The translations under genes were made by a program, and so were the position numbers. The notes beneath the pieces were generated by a model that ran no database searches, had not been told where the DNA came from, and saw only the letters and a program-made list of their open reading frames with translations. DNA of 64,000 bases, taken from NCBI GenBank assembly GCA_042701975.1, contig CP170561.1, forward strand, positions 558,001-622,000, in the 5' to 3' direction. Position 1 is the first letter of the stretch. Each line of letters starts with the position of its first letter. The stretch comes from JAFALK01 sp042701975. Its GTDB lineage: Bacteria; Pseudomonadota; Gammaproteobacteria; Burkholderiales; Burkholderiaceae_C. Below, piece by piece: positions 48,668 to 56,745 of the stretch.

Positions 48668-51436
48668 ATGACGAAGACTTCCCCCAAGAAGCGCGTCGGC
48701 CAGAACGGCCTGCCGCGTGAACTCGCCGGCGTGAAGCCGGTGGCCATCGGCTGCGCCGTGCTCATGCTGGCCGTCGGCGCCCAGGCCCAGGACGCGCAAC
48801 CCAAGCAACTCGACACCGTCGTCGTGACCGGTATCCGCAAGGGCATCGAGGACGCGATCTCGGTCAAGAAGAATTCCGATTCCATCGTCGAGGCCATCTC
48901 GGCCGAAGACATCGGCAAGCTGCCCGATACCTCCATCGCCGAGTCGATCGCCCGCCTGCCCGGCGTGGCAGCCCAGCGCGTCAACGGCCGTGCCTCGGCC
49001 ATCAGCGTGCGCGGCTTCTCGCCCGACTTCGCCACCTCGCTGCTGAACGGCCGCGAACAGGTCAGCACCGGCGACAGCCGCTACGTCGAGTACGACCAGT
49101 ACCCATCCGAGCTGCTGAGCGGCGTGACGATCTACAAGACGCCGGACGGCGGCCTGATCGGCCAGGGCCTGTCAGCCACCGTCAACATGGAATCCGTCCG
49201 CCCGCTGAACTTCAGCAAGCGCACGGTCGCCGTCAACTACCGCGATGAAAAGCTCGGCAAGGGCCTGAGCACGCCAGCCGGCTCGGGCTACCGCGCCAAC
49301 ATGGCCTACATCGACCAGTTCGCCGACCGCACGCTGGGCGTCGCCATCGGCCTGGCCCGCCTGAAGGAAACCACCGGCACGACGCAGAACAGCGGCTCCT
49401 GGGGCACGACCACGGTCGGCGGCGTCACGGTCCCTGGCGGCTTCAACGACCTGGTGGACACCGCCACGCAGAAGCGCGATGCCGTGATGGCCACACTGCA
49501 GTACAAGCCGACCAAGAACTTCAACAGCACGCTGGACGTGTTCGCCACCAAGTTCGACCAGACGCAGCTGGAGCAAGGCGTGCAAATGCCGCTGGCCTTC
49601 GGCCAGAACTACATGGGCGCAACGGTCACCCCCACGACCACCACCAACGGCGTGGCCACCGCGGGCTCGATCCCGGGCATCAAGGCGCTCTCGCGCAATG
49701 ACGTCAACGCCTTCCACGACAAGGTCAAGTCCATCGGCTGGAACAACCAGCTCGACATGGGCGACTGGCGGGCCACGCTGGACCTGGCCACGTCCGATGC
49801 CAAGCGCAAGGCGCCGCACCTGGAGACCACCGCCGGCGTGCCGGGCGACTGCAAGGCCAATCCGGCCCTGTGCGGCACCCTGACCTGGACGGGCTTCGAC
49901 GGCACCAACGTGCTGGGCGCCAAGTACACCCTGCCCTACGACCTCAGCGACGCCACCAAGATGAAGCTGACGGACGTGGAAGGCTGGGGCGGCGGCCCCA
50001 ACCTGCCGCAGGCCGGCTACACCAAGACCGCGAACACGGATGACAAGCTCAACGCCTTCCGCCTGAGCGCCAAGCGCGGCCTGGGCGACGGCATGTTCTT
50101 CAGCGACGTGGACTTCGGCATCAACTACTCCGACCGCAAGAAGGAGCGCACCTACGTCGAAGGCCGCCTGGTCATCGCCGGCTCCAGCGATCCGTATGCC
50201 GGCGCCACCGCACCGAACGCCGCCAAGGCCATCGGACCGGCCACCGGCCTGCCCTACCTGGCCTGGGATCCGGACGGTTCGATCGGCACGGTCTACAACA
50301 TCGCGCCCAAGCTGGTCCCGGACATTGCCAACAAGAACTGGACCGTCAGCGAGAAGGTCACGACCGGCTACATCAAGTCCAACATCGACAGCAGCCTGGG
50401 CGGCATCCCGGTGCGCGGTAACGCCGGCCTGCAGATCATCCGCACCGAGCAGAGCTCGACGGCCTTCAACGCCGACGCCGCCAGCTGCCCCGGCGACGTC
50501 TGCAACTTCTCCACCACCACCAGCGGCAAGACCTACTACGACGTGCTGCCGAGCCTGAACCTGGTCGGCGACCTGGGCAACGGCAACACGCTGCGCCTGG
50601 GTCTGGCCCGCCAGATGGCTCGCCCGACCCTGGACGACATGCGCGCCAGCATGGAGTTCAGCGTCGACAACACGCAGAGCCCTGCCCGCTTCACCGGCAG
50701 CGGCGGCAACCCGCAGCTCAAGCCCTTCCGTGCCGATGCACTGGACATCTCCTACGAGAAGTACTGGGGCAACAAGGCCTACGTGAGTGCCGCCTTCTTC
50801 TACAAGAAGCTCAGCACCTACATCGTGCGCACGCCAGTGGGCTTCGACTACGCGCCGTTCGTCACGGCGTCCACGGCGCTGCCGCCGAGCGGCTCGACCC
50901 TGGGCACCCTGACTGCACCGCGCAATGGCTCGGGCGGCAACATCAACGGCATCGAACTGTCCGCTTCGCTGCCGCTGAACGTGCTGACCAGCTGGCTCGA
51001 CGGCTTCGGCATCCAGGCCAACTTCGCCAGCAACCACAGCTCGATCAGCCTGCCCACGAGTGGCTTCAACAACAACATCACGACGCCGACGATCCCGCTG
51101 CCTGGCCTGTCCAAGCGCACCGAAGGCTTCGCGATCTACTTCGAGAAGTGGGGCTTCGAGGCTCGCATCGGCCAACGCTACCGTTCGGACTTCGTCGGCA
51201 ACATCACCGACCAGTACGGCGACAGCCAGCTCGTCTACATCAAGAACGAGCGCATCACCGACGCGCAGATCTCCTACGAGTTCCGCGAAGGCTGGCTGAA
51301 GGGCTTGTCTCTGCTGGCTCAGGCCAACAACCAGAACAACGCGCCGTACGTCGAGTACAAGCAGTCGCCCAACGACCCGTCGGTCAACCGCAAGTATGGC
51401 AAGACCTACCTGATGGGCGTGAACTACAAGTTCTGA
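48668..51436 (+). CDS. TonB-dependent receptor (maltodextrin-type, Caulobacter/Xanthomonas family)
   Basis: 922 residues. Outer-membrane active transporter. Signal region ends near residue 41 (MLAVGAQAQ); TonB box LDTVVVTG at 48-55; plug domain about 58-190 (SIVEAISAEDIGKLPDTSIA, ESIARLPGVAAQRV, AISVRGFSPDFATSLLNGRE); then a 22-strand barrel ending in aromatic Phe (MGVNYKF). The plug motifs identify the TonB-Xanth-Caul subfamily, which includes the MalA maltodextrin receptor of Caulobacter. The flanking glucokinase, amylase and MalEFGK genes make oligo-glucosides its likely substrate. GAGGAGA precedes the ATG; a strong terminator follows. Confidence 0.92.
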   Translation: MTKTSPKKRVGQNGLPRELAGVKPVAIGCAVLMLAVGAQAQDAQPKQLDTVVVTGIRKGIEDAISVKKNSDSIVEAISAEDIGKLPDTSIAESIARLPGVAAQRVNGRASAISVRGFSPDFATSLLNGREQVSTGDSRYVEYDQYPSELLSGVTIYKTPDGGLIGQGLSATVNMESVRPLNFSKRTVAVNYRDEKLGKGLSTPAGSGYRANMAYIDQFADRTLGVAIGLARLKETTGTTQNSGSWGTTTVGGVTVPGGFNDLVDTATQKRDAVMATLQYKPTKNFNSTLDVFATKFDQTQLEQGVQMPLAFGQNYMGATVTPTTTTNGVATAGSIPGIKALSRNDVNAFHDKVKSIGWNNQLDMGDWRATLDLATSDAKRKAPHLETTAGVPGDCKANPALCGTLTWTGFDGTNVLGAKYTLPYDLSDATKMKLTDVEGWGGGPNLPQAGYTKTANTDDKLNAFRLSAKRGLGDGMFFSDVDFGINYSDRKKERTYVEGRLVIAGSSDPYAGATAPNAAKAIGPATGLPYLAWDPDGSIGTVYNIAPKLVPDIANKNWTVSEKVTTGYIKSNIDSSLGGIPVRGNAGLQIIRTEQSSTAFNADAASCPGDVCNFSTTTSGKTYYDVLPSLNLVGDLGNGNTLRLGLARQMARPTLDDMRASMEFSVDNTQSPARFTGSGGNPQLKPFRADALDISYEKYWGNKAYVSAAFFYKKLSTYIVRTPVGFDYAPFVTASTALPPSGSTLGTLTAPRNGSGGNINGIELSASLPLNVLTSWLDGFGIQANFASNHSSISLPTSGFNNNITTPTIPLPGLSKRTEGFAIYFEKWGFEARIGQRYRSDFVGNITDQYGDSQLVYIKNERITDAQISYEFREGWLKGLSLLAQANNQNNAPYVEYKQSPNDPSVNRKYGKTYLMGVNYKF

Positions 51437-51456
51437 TCGTCTCTGCAGGTTTTCTG

Positions 51457-51493
51457 AAGCCCCTGTCCGGTATCGTCCGGCAGGGGCTTTTTC
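51457..51493 (+). terminator. Intrinsic terminator after the TonB receptor gene
   Basis: AAGCCCCTG, a 15-base loop (itself containing TCCGG...CCGG), then CAGGGGCTTTTT. A 9-bp GC-rich stem followed by T5, 20 bases after the receptor stop. It isolates the receptor from the halogenase-like gene 17 bases further on. Confidence 0.85.
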
Positions 51494-51497
51494 TCAC

Positions 51498-51509
51498 TAC
51501 GCTTGAGAC
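51498..51509 (+). promoter_or_regulatory. Leaderless -10 element of the halogenase-like gene
   Basis: TACGCT at 51498-51503, then TGAGAC, then ATG 51510; no Shine-Dalgarno. Being just after the terminator it would give the gene its own promoter. Confidence 0.45.
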
Positions 51510-53024
51510 ATGGAACAACAGCAATTGATCCGCAAAGTCGTCATCGTCGGCGGCGGCACTGCCGGCTGGATGACTGCCGCCGCCCTGGCCAAGATCCTCA
51601 AGGGCAAGGTCGAGGTGACCGTCGTCGAATCCGATGAGATCGGCACCGTGGGCGTCGGCGAGGCCACGATCCCGATGATCCAGCGCTACAACCAGGTGCT
51701 GGAGATCGACGAGAACGAATTCATCCGCGAGACGCAAGCCACCTTCAAGCTGGCCATCGAGTTCGTGAACTGGGGCCGCATGGGCGAGCGCTACATGCAC
51801 GGCTTCGGCCGCATCGGCCAGGCCTTGGGCACCGTGCCTTTCGAGCACTACTGGCGCAAGTACCACCAGCTAGGCAAGGTCGGCGATCTGGCCGACTACT
51901 CCATCACCCGCCGCGCCGCCGCGGCCGGCAAGTTCATGCGGCCGGTGAGCGACGCCGGCAACTCGCCGCTAGCCGAGATCGCCTATGCCTTTCATTTCGA
52001 CGCCAGCCTCTACGCGCGCTACCTGCGCAAGTACGCCGAAGCGCGTGGCGTGCAGCGCATTGAAGGCAAGATCATCGATGCACGCCTCTCGGGCCTCAGC
52101 GGCCGCGTGCAATCGCTGGTGCTGGAGGACGGCCGCAATGTGCCGGGCGAACTGTTCGTCGATTGCTCCGGCTTCCGCGGCCTCCTGATTGAGCAAGTGC
52201 TGCATACCGGCTACGAAGACTGGTCCCACTGGCTGCCCTGCGACCGCGCCATCGCTGTGCCCTGCGAAAGCGCCCCCAGCCTGCTGCCCTACACGCGCGC
52301 CACGGCGCACACGGCCGGCTGGCAATGGCGTATCCCGCTGCAGCACCGCATCGGCAACGGCCATGTCTTCTGCAGCGGCTTCATGCAGCCGAACGAGGCC
52401 GAGGACATCCTGCTGCAGAACCTCGACGGCAAACCGCTGGCCCAGCCGCGCATGCTCAAGTTCACCACCGGCATGCGCAAGAAGAGCTGGAACCGCAACG
52501 TCGTCTCCATCGGCCTGGCCAGCGGCTTCATGGAACCGCTGGAGTCCACGAGCATCCATCTCGTGCAGACGGCAATCTCGCGGCTGATCGACTTCTTCCC
52601 GCACCGCGGCTTTGATGACGCCGACATCGCCGAGTACAACCGCCTCTCGCGCTGGGAGTACGAGCGCATCCGCGACTTCCTGATCCTGCACTACCACGTC
52701 AACCAGCGCGACGACGCCGACTTCTGGCGCCACTGCCAGCAGATGTCCATTCCCGACGAGCTGCGCAACAAGATCGAGCTGTACAAGCGCAACGGCCGCA
52801 TCGTGCGCGAAGGCAGCGAGCTGTTCGCCGAAGTGGGCTGGCTGCAGGTCATGCACGGTCAGAACCTCCAGGCCCAGGGCTATCACGCGCTGGCCGACCT
52901 GATCGACGAGAAGGAAACGCTGGAGTACCTGGACAGCGTGAAGGACGTCATCGGCCACTGCGTGGACTACATGCCCGCGCACGAAGAGTTCATCGCGCTC
53001 AACTGCAAGGCACCGAAGATCTAG
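51510..53024 (+). CDS. Flavin-dependent tryptophan halogenase family protein
   Basis: 504 residues. Homologue of FAD-dependent halogenases that chlorinate or brominate indoles with FADH2, O2 and halide. FAD loop VVIVGGGTAGWMTAAALA (residues 10-27), GVGEATIP, the catalytic-type Lys80 (TQATFKLAIEFVNW), the halogenase hallmark WQWRIP near 271-276, and the Glu/Ser/Thr region FMEPLESTSIH near 340-348 are all kept, so activity is plausible. Members next to TonB receptors in Xanthomonas, Caulobacter and Brevundimonas genomes have mostly unknown natural substrates. Here it lies inside a maltodextrin locus. Confidence 0.92.
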   Translation: MEQQQLIRKVVIVGGGTAGWMTAAALAKILKGKVEVTVVESDEIGTVGVGEATIPMIQRYNQVLEIDENEFIRETQATFKLAIEFVNWGRMGERYMHGFGRIGQALGTVPFEHYWRKYHQLGKVGDLADYSITRRAAAAGKFMRPVSDAGNSPLAEIAYAFHFDASLYARYLRKYAEARGVQRIEGKIIDARLSGLSGRVQSLVLEDGRNVPGELFVDCSGFRGLLIEQVLHTGYEDWSHWLPCDRAIAVPCESAPSLLPYTRATAHTAGWQWRIPLQHRIGNGHVFCSGFMQPNEAEDILLQNLDGKPLAQPRMLKFTTGMRKKSWNRNVVSIGLASGFMEPLESTSIHLVQTAISRLIDFFPHRGFDDADIAEYNRLSRWEYERIRDFLILHYHVNQRDDADFWRHCQQMSIPDELRNKIELYKRNGRIVREGSELFAEVGWLQVMHGQNLQAQGYHALADLIDEKETLEYLDSVKDVIGHCVDYMPAHEEFIALNCKAPKI

Positions 53025-53035
53025 CCGAGGCTCGA

Positions 53036-53047
53036 TACGATCGGGGC
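53036..53047 (+). promoter_or_regulatory. Leaderless -10 element of the antiporter gene
   Basis: TACGAT at 53036-53041, then CGGGGC, then ATG 53048. The CGGGG is not a convincing ribosome site because it is only 2 bases from ATG. Same geometry as four other starts. Confidence 0.42.
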
Positions 53048-54253
53048 ATGCCCACCGAATTCGCCCTGATCGGCATCAGCGCCGCCGTCCTGCTCTCTTA
53101 TTGGTACTCGCACCTGGCCCGCGTGCTGCGGCTGCCTGCGGTGATCTTCCTGCTCAGCACCGGCATCGCGCTGCGCGAGGTGCTGACGCGCCAAGGCGTC
53201 AACCATCCGCTGCCCGATGGCCTGCTGCCCCTGGTCGGCACCATCGGCCTGATCCTCATCGTGCTGGAAGGCGCGCTGGACCTGGACTTGCACCCGGGCC
53301 GCCGCGCCTTCCTGCTGCGCACCTTCGGCGCTGCGGCCTTCGGCGTCGTTCTCTGCACCGCCGTGATCGGCGCGGCGCTGCATGCGGTGTTCAGCCTGGC
53401 CTGGCTGCCGGCCCTGCTGCTGGCCACGCCGTTTGCCGTGATCAGCAGCGCCGTGGCGATTCCCAGTGCCGAAGTGCTCGAAGGCGAGACGCGCGAATTC
53501 GTCGTCTACGAGAGCTCCTGGTCCGACATCCTCGGCGTGATGGTGTTCAACGCCCTGCTGGTCACGGCCACCGACACGGGCGGCGCCGTCGGCAACTTCC
53601 TCGGCGGCGGCCTCACCGTGCTCGTGATCGGCAGCGCCGTCGGCCTGGCCATGGTCTGGCTCGTCAGCCACTTGGAGGGCCACGTCAAGTTCCTGCCGCT
53701 GATCTTCGCGCTGCTGATGGTCTATGGTGGCGCCAAGGCGCTGCACCTCTCGCCGCTGCTGATCGTGCTGATCCTCGGCCTGCTGCTCAACAACCCGCAC
53801 CTGATCCGCCATGTGAAGCAGCTGCAGGGCCTGTACAGCCCGCACTACGGGCAGGAGCTGGACAAGCTCAAGCACCTGACCGCTGAGGCCACCTTCCTCG
53901 TACGGACCTTCTTCTTCCTGATGCTTGGCTATGACACCGACCTGGCCACGCTGGCCGATTGGCAGACCTGGGCGATCGCCATCGGCGCCGTGGCGCTGAT
54001 CTTCGGCCTGCGCGCGCCGGTGCTGTGGCTACTGGGCATCCGGCCCGTGCGCCCGCTGCTGTGGGCCTCGCCGCGCGGGCTGATCACGGTGCTGCTGTTC
54101 TACAGCCTGCCGGCACAGTTCGTGCCGGCTGCGTTTCCGCGCGGGGCGCTGATCCTGGTCGTGCTGCTGAGCTGCGCGGTGATGGCGGTCGGGCTGCTGC
54201 GTGATGGCAAGACTTCGCCCTTGCAGGAGCCTGAGGCGGAAGTCGAGGCCTAG
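53048..54253 (+). CDS. Cation:proton antiporter, CPA-type
   Basis: 401 residues, about 11-12 hydrophobic segments, of the Na+/H+ exchanger-like (PF00999) superfamily. LPAVIFLLSTGIALREVL, ILIVLEGALDLDLHPGRRA (acidic mid-membrane segment), VISSAVAIPSAEVLEGETRE and YESSWSDILGVMVFNALLV are the conserved blocks. No C-terminal TrkA regulatory domain. The cation is unknown. The TAG stop shares CTAG with the convergent amylase gene. No evident functional link to sugar use. Confidence 0.85.
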   Translation: MPTEFALIGISAAVLLSYWYSHLARVLRLPAVIFLLSTGIALREVLTRQGVNHPLPDGLLPLVGTIGLILIVLEGALDLDLHPGRRAFLLRTFGAAAFGVVLCTAVIGAALHAVFSLAWLPALLLATPFAVISSAVAIPSAEVLEGETREFVVYESSWSDILGVMVFNALLVTATDTGGAVGNFLGGGLTVLVIGSAVGLAMVWLVSHLEGHVKFLPLIFALLMVYGGAKALHLSPLLIVLILGLLLNNPHLIRHVKQLQGLYSPHYGQELDKLKHLTAEATFLVRTFFFLMLGYDTDLATLADWQTWAIAIGAVALIFGLRAPVLWLLGIRPVRPLLWASPRGLITVLLFYSLPAQFVPAAFPRGALILVVLLSCAVMAVGLLRDGKTSPLQEPEAEVEA

Positions 54254-55851
54254 AGCACGCGCTTGTAGTTCGTGTACCCGTCCACCACGGCGCCTTCGGG
54301 CACCAGCATCAGCGCGCTGCGCGGCGCCAGCTTCACCGTCATCAGCGCGGACGACATGTAGAACAGCTGGCCCGTCAACTCGCAGAGCCAGCGCGAGCCG
54401 TCCATCTGCTTGCCGTCCGGCAGGAGCAGGCGCTGCTCGACTTCCTGGTCGCTGAAGTTGAAGACCATCACCACCGCGTCCAGCGCACGCTCGGTGTAGC
54501 GCTCGAAGGCCAGCAGGCCTTGCGTGTCCAGCGGCCGGTAGTTGCCGATGCGCAGTGCACGACGCTGCTTGCGCCGCGAGATCAGCTTGCGGGTGAAGGC
54601 CAGCACCTCGTTGTCGTCACGAACCCAGTCCCAGCGCATCGGCGCGCGCATCTGCGGGTCGTCGCCGCCGGCCATGCCGAGCTCGCTGCCGTAATAGAGA
54701 TTGGGCGAGCCAGGAAGCGTGAGCATCAGCAGCTGCGCCAGGCGCGCTTGCGAGCGCTCGGGCAGCGTGGTCGCCAGGCGCGGCGTGTCGTGGTTGTCGA
54801 GGTAGATCCACGAGCGCAGCATGTTCTCGATGCCGGTGTCCTCGATCATGCGCGCGATCCAGCGGCTGCCCTGGTCGGGCGAGAGCTGGCCCGAGGCGAG
54901 CGAGATCATGATCCGTCGCAGCGTGAAGCCCAGGATGCCGTCCAGCGCCGGAAACCAGTCGCGCGGGTAGTTGGCCACCTCGCCGAGCACGAGCGAGCCG
55001 GGCTTCTGCGCATGCGCGGCCTTCGTCAGTTCGCCCAGCAGCGCCGGGCCGATTTCGAAGCCCACGTCGAGCCTCCAGCCGTCCACGCCGTCGCGCAGCC
55101 AGCCGCGCACGACGGAATCCGGCGCGCCCCAGATGTACTTCTGCACCTCAGGGTTCTCGAGGTTCAGCTCGGGCAGGTTCTGCGCGCCCACCCAGGCACG
55201 CGCGCCGCCCTTGTAGCGCTTGTCGAAATCGAACCAGCTGCGGTAGCGGCTCTTCGGATCCGCTTCCGCGCTCTTGAACATCGGCGAGTTGCGGCCCATG
55301 TGGTTGAACACGCCGTCGAGCACGAACTTCATGCCGCGCCGATGCGCCTCGGCCGCCAGCTTCTTCACGTCCTGGCGCGTGCCGAACTCGGGCGAGACGC
55401 CCTTGTAGTCCAGCGCGTCGTACTTGTGGTTGGTGTAGGCCGTGTGGATCGGGTTCAGGTAGAGCACGTCGGCGCCGAGCCGCTCGATGTAGTCGAGCTT
55501 GCCCGCCAGGCTGTCCAGGTCGCCGCCCCAGAAGTCGATCTCATGGCTCCAGAGCTTTTCGCTCTCGATGTACGTGCCGGCCTTGGGCGTTTCGCTCCAG
55601 TCGTGCAATCGCTTGGGTGCCGGGTAGAGCGCGCGCTTGGCGTCGAGGTGACGGCTCGGCGCGAAGCGGTCCACCAGCACCTGGTAGACGATGCCGCCGA
55701 TGCGCCAGTCCGCCTCGCGTGCAGCCATTTCCTGGACCAGTGGCTTGTCGAAGACGCTGGCATAACGCGATCGATCGGCGAGAACGGTCGTTGCAAAGGC
55801 GGGAGAAGCCAGCAGGCTCGACAAGCCGGCAAGGGCGGCGCGGCGCTTCAC
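54250..55851 (-). CDS. Periplasmic alpha-amylase family glycosidase (GH13)
   Basis: 533 residues. Starts at GTG 55851, one base overlapping the malG stop (TAGTG), with GAAAGG as ribosome site. N-terminal signal KRRAALAGLSSLLASPAFA, possibly twin-arginine. The four GH13 regions are present: DGVFNHMG, GWRLDVG (nucleophile Asp), LGEVANY (acid/base Glu) and LDNHDTPR. A C-terminal beta domain follows (about 450-533). Being exported and encoded with MalEFGK it probably trims maltodextrins in the periplasm before import; specificity (amylase, neopullulanase, cyclomaltodextrinase) is not resolved. Confidence 0.92.
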   Translation of the reverse strand: MKRRAALAGLSSLLASPAFATTVLADRSRYASVFDKPLVQEMAAREADWRIGGIVYQVLVDRFAPSRHLDAKRALYPAPKRLHDWSETPKAGTYIESEKLWSHEIDFWGGDLDSLAGKLDYIERLGADVLYLNPIHTAYTNHKYDALDYKGVSPEFGTRQDVKKLAAEAHRRGMKFVLDGVFNHMGRNSPMFKSAEADPKSRYRSWFDFDKRYKGGARAWVGAQNLPELNLENPEVQKYIWGAPDSVVRGWLRDGVDGWRLDVGFEIGPALLGELTKAAHAQKPGSLVLGEVANYPRDWFPALDGILGFTLRRIMISLASGQLSPDQGSRWIARMIEDTGIENMLRSWIYLDNHDTPRLATTLPERSQARLAQLLMLTLPGSPNLYYGSELGMAGGDDPQMRAPMRWDWVRDDNEVLAFTRKLISRRKQRRALRIGNYRPLDTQGLLAFERYTERALDAVVMVFNFSDQEVEQRLLLPDGKQMDGSRWLCELTGQLFYMSSALMTVKLAPRSALMLVPEGAVVDGYTNYKRVL

Positions 55852-56741
55852 TAGCCTTTCACTCCGCCAGAGGTCAGGCCGGAGACGATCCAGCGCTGCG
55901 CCAGCAAAAACACCAACGTGATCGGCAGACCCGAGAGCACGGCCGCTGCGGCGAAGTCGCCCCACAGGAAGCGCTGGTCGTTGAGGTAGTACTTGGCGCC
56001 CACGGCCAGCGTGAGGTTGCCCTCCTCGCGCAGCAAGATCGAAGCCACGGGGTATTCGATGATCGTGCCGATGAAGGCCAGCACGAAGACCACCATCAGG
56101 ATGGGCACGGCCATCGGCAGCAGCACGCGCGAGAACGCCTGCCAGTGCGTGGCGCCGTCCACCTTGGCGTTTTCCTCGATCTCCACGGGGATGGTCTCGA
56201 AGTAGCCCTTGATCGTCCAGATGTGCGTAGCCACGCCGCCAAGGTAGGCCAGCACCAGGCCGCCGTGCGTCTCCAGGCCCAGCAAGGGCACATAGTTGCC
56301 GATGGTCTCGAAGATCGCGTAGATGGCCACCAGGGCCAGCACGGCCGGGAACATCTGCAGCAGGAGCATGGTGTTGAGCACGCTCTTCTGGAAGGGGAAC
56401 TTCAGCCGCGCAAACGCATAGGCTGCACTGGTGGAGATGAAGACGATCAGGAAGGCCGAGATGCTCGCCACCTTGATCGAGTTCCACAGCCAGGTCAGCA
56501 CCGGAAATGGCGGCTGCACCAGCGTGCCATCCGGCGCCTGGTACGGAATGCCCAAAGCGAGCTGCCAGTGCTCCAGGCTGATGGTCTCGGGGATCAGGCT
56601 GCCGGTAGCGAAGTTGCCGGGGCGCAGCGAGATGGACACGACCGCCGCGAGCGGGAACAGCGTGATGATCAGAAAGCCGATCAGGAAGGCGTGGGCCGCA
56701 ATGACGCGCCAGCGTGCTTGTTTGCCTCGGACGATGGCCAT
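55851..56741 (-). CDS. malG: Maltose/maltodextrin ABC transporter permease MalG-like
   Basis: 296 residues, six transmembrane helices, with the ABC-permease EAA loop EENAKVDGATHWQAFSRVLL and a first periplasmic loop of about 60 residues. SLEHWQLALG in that loop is typical of MalG. It follows malF with a 4-bp gap and overlaps the amylase start by one base, giving the order malK-malE-malF-malG-amylase. Confidence 0.94.
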   Translation of the reverse strand: MAIVRGKQARWRVIAAHAFLIGFLIITLFPLAAVVSISLRPGNFATGSLIPETISLEHWQLALGIPYQAPDGTLVQPPFPVLTWLWNSIKVASISAFLIVFISTSAAYAFARLKFPFQKSVLNTMLLLQMFPAVLALVAIYAIFETIGNYVPLLGLETHGGLVLAYLGGVATHIWTIKGYFETIPVEIEENAKVDGATHWQAFSRVLLPMAVPILMVVFVLAFIGTIIEYPVASILLREEGNLTLAVGAKYYLNDQRFLWGDFAAAAVLSGLPITLVFLLAQRWIVSGLTSGGVKG

Positions 56742-56745
56742 GTGC

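Noticed and set aside
49172..51175. A 667-codon minus-strand open frame inside the TonB receptor gene
   Set aside because: Antisense shadow of high GC3 codons; composition is Ala/Arg/Gly/Val repeats without structure, and no ribosome site.
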